NCBI GenBank assembly: GCA_003488005.1
Contig: DNND01000085.1
Location: forward strand, 1,649-10,959
DNA from: Blastocatellia bacterium
GTDB lineage: Bacteria; Acidobacteriota; Blastocatellia; Pyrinomonadales; Pyrinomonadaceae
DNA: 9,311 nucleotides
Direction: 5' to 3'
Below are positions 4,995 to 9,311 of this stretch, in pieces; positions within the stretch are counted from its first letter, which is position 1, and each line of letters opens with the position of its first letter. The position numbers and the translations under genes are program-made. The notes under the pieces are model-generated. The model was given only the letters and a program-made list of their open reading frames with translations, ran no database searches and was not told the DNA's origin.

Positions 4995-6011
4995 CTAATT
5001 ACTCCCCAACGCGCAGATAAGCATTTCCAATTGCAGCCTCGCGCCTTTCGGCCCACCGCCCGCCAATGAGGTTTTGATAGCAAGGTCCGCGTCCGCAATC
5101 AGTTTGAGGTCGCGCGCGATACCGGCGGCATCGCGTCGTTGCAGCGTATTGAAGAATGCATCTTTCTTTTCGTACGATCCATAAACCAAGCGGCTTGCTT
5201 CGTCTCTGCGGCCTTGCCTCATTAACTCCTTAGCCAATGCCAGCCGGTGATAGTTGCTGGCAATCAAGCCTATCAGCATTACCGGCGCCACGTTGTCTTC
5301 GATCAAGTGATGCAGCGTCATTAGCGCGCGCCGGCGATCACCCGCAATCAACTGGTCTCCCAACTCAAAATTCGACAACTCGCGCGAATGGCCAATCAAG
5401 TCATCGACCATCTGCATGGTGATGGCGCGCGTTTCCAGTGCCGCGGCGGCGAGCTTTTCAAGTTCCGAGTTGAGCGTCCGCAAATCAGTGCCGCCTAACC
5501 GAACGATTTCAGTCAACACGCGATCGTCGGCCGATGTCTTCAGCTCTTTCAAACGCGTTCGCGCCCACGCTTTTGCCTCCGCATCCTTTACAGCGGAAAA
5601 CTCGACCACCGTACAAGCGCTGAGCAGTGTCTTCGTCAGTTTCTTGCGTTTGTCCAAGTCGTCGGCGATGAAAATCAAAACGCTGGAAGGCGAAGGCTTG
5701 TTCAGATAACGGATGAGGATGTCTTCGTCAGCCTCGCGCAGTTTGCCAAAGTCTCTAATTCTCACCACTACGCGCTCGGACATCATGGGCAGTTGTTCGG
5801 CCACCGCGATAGCCGCGCTCGCACTTTCGGAAAGCAAACTGAAAGATGATTCGTTGAACTCGCGTAACAGCGTCCCAGCCAGTGCTGTTTCCGTGATCGC
5901 GCGAGCTGCCGCCTCGCGCAGGTAAGTTTCGCAGCCGACTAACAGATAGAGAGGCGCGACTTTTCCAGCCTTGAGGGAAGGTTCGAGTTGCGGGCGCGTG
6001 AGCGAAGTCAT
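4995..6011 (-). CDS. holA: DNA polymerase III subunit delta
   Basis: A 338-residue cytosolic protein, the delta 'wrench' subunit of the clamp loader, which opens the sliding clamp (DnaN) ring so it can be placed on primed DNA. Length matches E. coli HolA (343). The N-terminal AAA+-like domain opens with LYLLVGCETYLREAAARAI (21-39) and has the degenerate Walker-B-like strand VLIFIADDLDKRKKL (111-125). The linker domain has GGTDLRTLNSELEKL (173-187), and the C-terminal collar domain runs from about 212 (FELGDQLIAGDRRRAL) to the end. Usual homologues have an acidic residue where Cys27 stands in the first motif. The ATG overlaps the lptE stop as ATGA, indicating translational coupling. The lptE-holA pair is also conserved in proteobacteria, which supports both calls. 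The stop is TAG at 4995-4997. Confidence 0.93.
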   Translation of the reverse strand: MTSLTRPQLEPSLKAGKVAPLYLLVGCETYLREAAARAITETALAGTLLREFNESSFSLLSESASAAIAVAEQLPMMSERVVVRIRDFGKLREADEDILIRYLNKPSPSSVLIFIADDLDKRKKLTKTLLSACTVVEFSAVKDAEAKAWARTRLKELKTSADDRVLTEIVRLGGTDLRTLNSELEKLAAAALETRAITMQMVDDLIGHSRELSNFELGDQLIAGDRRRALMTLHHLIEDNVAPVMLIGLIASNYHRLALAKELMRQGRRDEASRLVYGSYEKKDAFFNTLQRRDAAGIARDLKLIADADLAIKTSLAGGGPKGARLQLEMLICALGSN

Positions 6012-6559
6012 TTCTTGATTTGAATCGCGTTGGTCAGGGTTGAGACGATGCTTTCGGCGAAGTTGCGCGCCATGCGCTCAACTGCCGGATCTTCTTCGTT
6101 GTAGAAATTGCGCGGGTCGTTTGCAAATTCGTATTCACCGCGAAAGACAAAGTTCTGATTGTCGTAGAGAACCTTGTTTTCCGTCTGGTCGCGGACTGTG
6201 ACGGCGGCTTCGATGGTTACCTCGAAGATGCGCGCGCGGCCTTTATCGTCGAGCAGCACGCCCCCGTAATTAAAGCTCTTGATGTAACCTTCGATGACGG
6301 CGTCGGCGCCTTCGCGTTCACCCTGCACGCGCAAGCCGCGCCCGCGATGAATCAGCTCGTTGACGACCGCGTTGGTAAAGCGCGAGGCGATCTTGTAACG
6401 CAAAGCCTGCGGCCCCATCTGAAAAGCAGGCACGGCAACCGTCTTGATGCGCGCCGGCAACTGATTTTTCGTGATCGGCTTGTAGCACTCAGCAAAGCCG
6501 GAAACGAAAAGCAACGTTACGAATAAGACAGAAAGGCGAAGAACTTTTGGTATTGGCAT
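6008..6559 (-). CDS. lptE: LPS assembly protein LptE family
   Basis: A 183-residue exported protein. LptE forms the plug inside the LptD barrel in the outer membrane and helps insert lipopolysaccharide into the outer leaflet. The family pattern is visible as LPARIKTVAVPAFQ (34-47), then a helix with IASRFTNAVVNELIHRG (57-73), the strand ADAVIEGYIKSF (85-96) and the C-terminal AVERMARNFAESIVSTL (159-175). The N terminus (1-23) is a signal peptide, but the sequence before Cys25 is FAEC; Glu at -1 does not fit a standard lipobox, and signal peptidase I could cut after Ala23 (GFA). It may therefore be non-lipidated or processed unusually. The start ATG 6559 lacks an evident Shine-Dalgarno site. 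Co-transcription with holA is near certain from the 4-base overlap. Identification rests on the pattern plus the holA neighbour. Confidence 0.85.
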   Translation of the reverse strand: MPIPKVLRLSVLFVTLLFVSGFAECYKPITKNQLPARIKTVAVPAFQMGPQALRYKIASRFTNAVVNELIHRGRGLRVQGEREGADAVIEGYIKSFNYGGVLLDDKGRARIFEVTIEAAVTVRDQTENKVLYDNQNFVFRGEYEFANDPRNFYNEEDPAVERMARNFAESIVSTLTNAIQIKK

Positions 6560-6740
6560 TATGGGCAGAAAGTTTGTTCAGCTATGCGAACCCAGCAGCA
6601 GCAGTCTTCAATTGATGAGTGATTCTCTCGCAGTCATAACCGTTGAAGCAAGTAGGACGGGCGGTGAATGAAGAAAGCGCGCATCAAGTGGTTGTTGTAA
6701 TGTCGTTCTGGCTTGCCCTTAAAGTCACTGTTTGATCGCC

Positions 6741-6759
6741 TTCGGCTTCGTCGCCTGAT
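6741..6759 (-). repeat. Dispersed 19-bp repeat, copy 3 (inverted)
   Basis: Read on the minus strand it is ATCAGGCGACGAAGCCGAA, two mismatches from the copy at 1-19. It lies 161 bp from copy 2 and in the opposite orientation. Confidence 0.5.
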
Positions 6760-6896
6760 TGCGTCGGCGGCTACACGCACGCCGTCAAGCTCCATTTTGC
6801 ACTTAACCAATTCTCCCTTGGTGGGGCTGGGTCTGATAAATCCGAATGCCAAGCTCGGACGAGGGGCGTAGCCCGAAAACAAATCTGGACGGTGTC

Positions 6897-6916
6897 GGCG
6901 GGGCTTAGCCCCCGCC
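6897..6916. terminator. GC-rich stem-loop downstream of folP
   Basis: GGCGGGG-CTTAGC-CCCCGCC is a perfect 7-bp G/C stem with a six-base loop, 67 bases beyond the folP stop in the folP direction. No T-run follows, so it may be a weak terminator, an mRNA 3' stabiliser, or simply another extragenic palindrome. Confidence 0.4.
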
Positions 6917-6920
6917 GCAC

Positions 6921-6939
6921 ATCAGACGGCAAAGCCGAA
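6921..6939 (+). repeat. Dispersed 19-bp repeat, copy 2
   Basis: ATCAGACGGCAAAGCCGAA differs at one position from the copy at 1-19, and 6921-6940 matches 1-20 at 18 of 20 bases. It directly follows the GC-rich stem-loop 6897-6916. Confidence 0.6.
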
Positions 6940-6983
6940 CCTGACGCAGCAATGACCTTTCAAACAGAGCGCTTGGTGGCTTA

Positions 6984-7847
6984 TTACTTTCTTAGCGCAT
7001 CAACCACGCGAACAGTTTCCACTGCCGCTTTAACATCGTGGACGCGGATGATGTGCGCGCCTTTCAAAATCGCGGCAGTAATGGTAGCCAGCGAAGCGTG
7101 CAGGCGTTCGTTCGACGGCGCGGGAGTGCCGTCTTCATCAGCGAGGATGCGGCCGAGGAAAGACTTTCGCGAGGTTCCAATCAAAAGAGGGAAGTCGGGA
7201 AAGGCGGCGATAAGCTGATCGAGCTTGGCGATGAGTTCGATGTTTTGTTTCTGGCTCTTGCCAAAGCCGATGCCGGGATCGATGACAATCGATTCGCGCT
7301 TCACACCGCGGCGCGCCGCCATGGCAATGCTGCTGCGCAAACTTTTCGTTACTTCGTGAAAGATGTCCGCGACCGGCGGCAGCTTGTGCATCGTTGCCGG
7401 CGTGCCGCGCGAATGCATTAACACCAACCCTGCCCCAACCCGCGCTGCCTCATCAGCAATGTGAAAATCGAAACGCAAAGCGGAGACGTCGTTAACTATC
7501 GCGGCGCCGGCCTCTAAAGCAGCGCGCGCGACGTCAGCTTTGGTCGTATCGACGGAGATGGGGACGCTTGAAAGTTTGGCGAGTCGTTCGATGACGGGCA
7601 AGACGCGTTTCAGTTCTTCTTCGGCTGACACGATAGCCGCGCCTCCCGGCCGCGTCGACTCACCACCGATGTCGATGATGTCGGCGCCTTCGGCAATCAT
7701 CTGCTCGGCGTGCGCGAGCGCCTTATCAGTTGAGAGAAATTCGCCGCCATCGCTGAAGCTGTCGGGCGTGACATTCAGAATTCCCATCACGAGGGTGCGC
7801 TCGCCGATGCGAAGCGTCCGGCCGTGAGCTATCTGCCATTCGCGCAT
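6984..7847 (-). CDS. folP: Dihydropteroate synthase
   Basis: A 287-residue cytosolic TIM-barrel enzyme that condenses p-aminobenzoate with 6-hydroxymethyl-7,8-dihydropterin diphosphate to give dihydropteroate in folate synthesis; it is the sulfonamide target. All signatures are present in order: VMGILNVTPDSFSDGG (20-35, Mg-binding Asn25), DIIDIGGESTRPG (57-69), ISVDTTK with Asp100, IVNDVSAL with Asn120, IVIDPGIGFGK with Asp190, IGTSRKSFLG with Lys228, and IIRVHDV with Arg268 and His270. I chose ATG 7847, which puts the usual short lead of about 20 residues before the first motif. A GTG at 7865 would add six residues, but that codon lies inside an intergenic inverted repeat (7861-7982). No strong Shine-Dalgarno site precedes either. 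It follows ftsH as in E. coli (ftsH-folP), but a terminator separates them here. Confidence 0.96.
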   Translation of the reverse strand: MREWQIAHGRTLRIGERTLVMGILNVTPDSFSDGGEFLSTDKALAHAEQMIAEGADIIDIGGESTRPGGAAIVSAEEELKRVLPVIERLAKLSSVPISVDTTKADVARAALEAGAAIVNDVSALRFDFHIADEAARVGAGLVLMHSRGTPATMHKLPPVADIFHEVTKSLRSSIAMAARRGVKRESIVIDPGIGFGKSQKQNIELIAKLDQLIAAFPDFPLLIGTSRKSFLGRILADEDGTPAPSNERLHASLATITAAILKGAHIIRVHDVKAAVETVRVVDALRK

Positions 7848-7860
7848 GTTCGAAGAGTCG

Positions 7861-7982
7861 TCCACAGATTACACAGATTACGCAGATTTCAAACCATCAG
7901 CAAAGACATCTGCAGAAATACCAACATGCGGCAGGCGCTAAAGCTATTTTTTGCAATCGGTGTAATCTGCGTAATCTGCGGA
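7861..7982. repeat. Inverted repeat with 9-bp internal period
   Basis: The arms 7861-7888 and 7955-7982 match as reverse complements at 24 of 28 positions around a 66-base centre. Each arm is itself a tandem of about three 9-bp units: CACAGATTA, CACAGATTA, CGCAGATTT in the left arm and the complementary TGTAATCTG, CGTAATCTG in the right. The left arm reaches the alternative GTG start of folP. It may be a small non-autonomous element; the repeat itself is plain in the sequence. Confidence 0.65.
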
Positions 7983-7996
7983 CAAATAGGTTTTGA

Positions 7997-8031
7997 ATGG
8001 AAAATGAGAAATGGAAAATGGAAAATGGTAA
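7997..8031. repeat. Heptamer tandem array C (5 units)
   Basis: Five in-phase 7-bp units: ATGGAAA, ATGAGAA, ATGGAAA, ATGGAAA, ATGGTAA. It is a third heptamer array in the window, with a sequence different from arrays A and B. Confidence 0.75.
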
Positions 8032-8059
8032 ATCTTCCGTTGCTTCGCGAAGGAAAGAA

Positions 8060-8090
8060 AAAGGGAACAGATAATGCACCTGTTCCCTTT
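8060..8090 (-). terminator. Intrinsic terminator of ftsH
   Basis: AAAGGGAACAG and CTGTTCCCTTT form a perfect 11-bp stem with a nine-base loop. On the minus strand the stem is followed by TTCTTTCCTT, giving the T-rich tail of a Rho-independent terminator, 54 bases after the ftsH stop. The A-rich run on the other side would also allow some termination in the plus direction. Confidence 0.82.
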
Positions 8091-8112
8091 ACTTCAAGCT
8101 GAACCCACCCGC

Positions 8113-8126
8113 TACCGCAGGCGGTA
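8113..8126. repeat. Short palindrome downstream of ftsH
   Basis: TACCGCAGGCGGTA folds as a 5-bp stem with a four-base loop, between the ftsH stop (8145) and its terminator. It may be part of a dispersed extragenic palindrome or aid 3' end stability. Confidence 0.35.
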
Positions 8127-8144
8127 CTGACAAGAACTAACCGA

Positions 8145-9311
8145 CTAAGCGGGAGCTGGATTGCCTCCGGTGATTGGCGGCAGGATTGGTTTCAGCGGCT
8201 TTGCTGCAGGCTCTTTCAACTGCGGACGTTCGTCATCGCTGCCGGGATCAGCAACTGGTTGAGCATCGTCAAGCGGCAGGCCCGCGATGATGCGACGGAT
8301 TTCAACACCGTCGAGCGTCTCGCGTTCCAGCAAACATTCCGCCAATCGCACCATCGTGTCGCGATTGTCTTCGATGATGGCCTTGGCGCGATCGAACTGC
8401 GCGGTGACAATCTTCTTCACCTGCTCGTCAATCCTGATCGCGGTTTCTTCCGAAAAGTCGCGATGTTGTGCAATCTCGCGGCCCAGGAAGATCTGCTCTT
8501 CTTTCTTGCCAAAAGTTAGCGGTCCCATTTCCGACATGCCGTATTCGCAAACCATCGCGCGCGCAAGTTCAGTGGCGCGTTCGATGTCGTTTGACGCGCC
8601 GGTCGTAATGCTGCCGAGGAAAGCATCTTCGGCAATACGCCCGCCCATCAAAATCGCGATCTGGCCCAGCAGATATTCTTCGCTGTAGTTGTGCCGATCG
8701 CCTTCCGGCAGTTGCTGCGTCACACCCAGCGCCATGCCGCGCGGAATGATCGTGACTTTGTGAACTGGATCAGCGTTCGGAACTTTCAAGCCAACCAAAG
8801 TGTGACCGGCCTCGTGATAAGCGGTGACGCGCTTCTCTTCGTTGGAGATGACCATGCTCTTGCGCTCAGCGCCCATCAGCACCTTGTCTTTGGCCAGCTC
8901 AAAATCGTTCATCGCTACCAGCTTCTTGTTGTAACGCGCCGCGTTCAGCGCCGCCTCATTTACAAGGTTCGCGAGGTCCGCGCCGGTAAAACCGGGCGTG
9001 CCGCGCGCGATGACGCTGATGTCTACGTCTTCGCCCAGCGGAATCTTGCGTGTGTGAACTTTCAAAATGCCTTCGCGCCCGCGCACGTCAGGTCTGGAAA
9101 CAACAACACGACGATCGAAACGTCCCGGTCTTAACAATGCCGGATCCAAAACGTCCGGCCGGTTGGTAGAAGCGATCAAGATCACACCGTCGTTGGATTC
9201 AAAGCCATCCATCTCAACCAGCAACTGATTCAATGTCTGCTCGCGTTCGTCATGTCCGCCGCCCAGGCCGGCGCCACGATGACGGCCAACCGCGTCGATC
9301 TCGTCGATGAA
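8145..9311 (-). CDS. ftsH: ATP-dependent zinc metalloprotease FtsH (5' end outside window)
   Basis: The frame is open to the right edge, giving the C-terminal 388 residues of an inner-membrane AAA+ protease that degrades misassembled membrane proteins and regulators; typical length is about 610-650, so the membrane helices and Walker A are off the window. The visible part starts in Walker B (FIDEIDAVGR, fragment 1-10), then has the second region of homology TNRPDVLDPALLRPGRFDRR (49-68, arginine fingers 61 and 64), the lid GFTGADLANLVNEAA, the M41 zinc site HEAGH (166-170), and SITTGASNDIERATELARAMV with the likely third zinc ligand Asp242. A Pro- and Ala-rich tail ends it. The codon at 9233 is an internal TTG (Leu), not a start. 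The gene is followed by a strong terminator and then folP, the ftsH-folP order known from many bacteria. Confidence 0.97.
   Translation of the reverse strand, partial: FIDEIDAVGRHRGAGLGGGHDEREQTLNQLLVEMDGFESNDGVILIASTNRPDVLDPALLRPGRFDRRVVVSRPDVRGREGILKVHTRKIPLGEDVDISVIARGTPGFTGADLANLVNEAALNAARYNKKLVAMNDFELAKDKVLMGAERKSMVISNEEKRVTAYHEAGHTLVGLKVPNADPVHKVTIIPRGMALGVTQQLPEGDRHNYSEEYLLGQIAILMGGRIAEDAFLGSITTGASNDIERATELARAMVCEYGMSEMGPLTFGKKEEQIFLGREIAQHRDFSEETAIRIDEQVKKIVTAQFDRAKAIIEDNRDTMVRLAECLLERETLDGVEIRRIIAGLPLDDAQPVADPGSDDERPQLKEPAAKPLKPILPPITGGNPAPA

Larger units (their letters stand above)
6560..6983. other. 424-bp gene-free stretch upstream of lptE-holA
   Basis: This lies between the folP stop and the lptE start, both minus strand, so it holds the folP 3' end and presumably the lptE-holA promoter. 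I see no strong -35/-10 pair. It contains two copies of the 19-bp dispersed repeat, a GC-rich stem-loop at 6897-6916, and a partial echo of that stem-loop's centre at 6863-6874 (GGGGCGTAGCCC against GGGGCTTAGCCC). An 82-codon open frame at 6634-6882 (minus, TTG start) runs through these repeats and looks like chance or a decayed fragment. Confidence 0.55.
7848..8144. other. Intergenic region between ftsH and folP
   Basis: These 297 bp on the minus-strand path from ftsH to folP contain, in transcription order, a short palindrome (8113-8126), the ftsH terminator (8060-8090), a 7-bp tandem array (7997-8031) and a 9-bp-periodic inverted repeat (7861-7982). Because of the terminator, folP should have its own promoter here; TTGAAA about 15 bases before a TAATCT within the inverted repeat is the best but weak candidate. 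A 92-codon plus-strand frame through this area is low in protein character and is judged spurious. Confidence 0.55.

Noticed and set aside
6634..6882. An 82-codon minus-strand frame with a basic centre
   Set aside because: It has a TTG start, no Shine-Dalgarno site, crosses dispersed repeats, and no recognisable domain; a decayed gene fragment is possible but unsupported.
7824..8102. A 92-codon plus-strand frame between folP and ftsH
   Set aside because: It spans the inverted repeat, the heptamer array and the terminator, so its coding appearance is incidental.
9233..9235. Start codon of ftsH at an internal TTG
   Set aside because: The frame continues to the window edge with the conserved Walker B FIDEIDAVGR, so this TTG is an internal leucine.

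Overview
The window looks like a piece of a Gram-negative bacterial chromosome, most plausibly an Acidobacteriota (Blastocatellia-like) genome. The grounds are an LptE homologue (so an LPS-type outer membrane), the ftsH-folP and lptE-holA neighbourhoods, moderate GC, few clear Shine-Dalgarno sites, and intergenic spaces packed with small palindromic and tandem repeats. The phylum is inferred from style and gene content, not from a marker gene.

Left half (1-4261), scattered metabolic and accessory genes. An arylamine N-acetyltransferase (73-840, +) converges on a DinB-superfamily protein (986-1498, -), with a REP-like inverted repeat filling the gap between them. A 425-bp gene-free stretch (1499-1923) holds two abutting 7-bp tandem arrays and a 256-bp element with terminal inverted repeats and four hairpins. 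Then come a dimethylarginine dimethylaminohydrolase family enzyme (1924-2694, +) and a TetA-like MFS exporter with an extra N-terminal membrane helix (2852-4261, +).

Right half (4262-9311), all genes on the minus strand. In transcription order these are ftsH (8145-9311, 5' part outside the window), an intrinsic terminator (8060-8090), folP (dihydropteroate synthase, 6984-7847), lptE and holA (overlapping by ATGA, an operon pair), and a small lipoprotein with a short collagen-like Gly-X-Y stretch (4359-4880). FtsH does membrane protein quality control, FolP makes folate, LptE helps place LPS in the outer membrane, and HolA is the clamp-loader delta subunit.

I found no CRISPR array, phage, toxin-antitoxin or recognisable defence system, and no tRNA or rRNA gene. 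The unusual content is between the genes: at least six kinds of small repeat, including three heptamer arrays of different sequence, a MITE-like element whose arms show a paired (compensatory) base change, a 19-bp motif present three times, and a 9-bp-periodic inverted repeat that reaches into the possible folP start.
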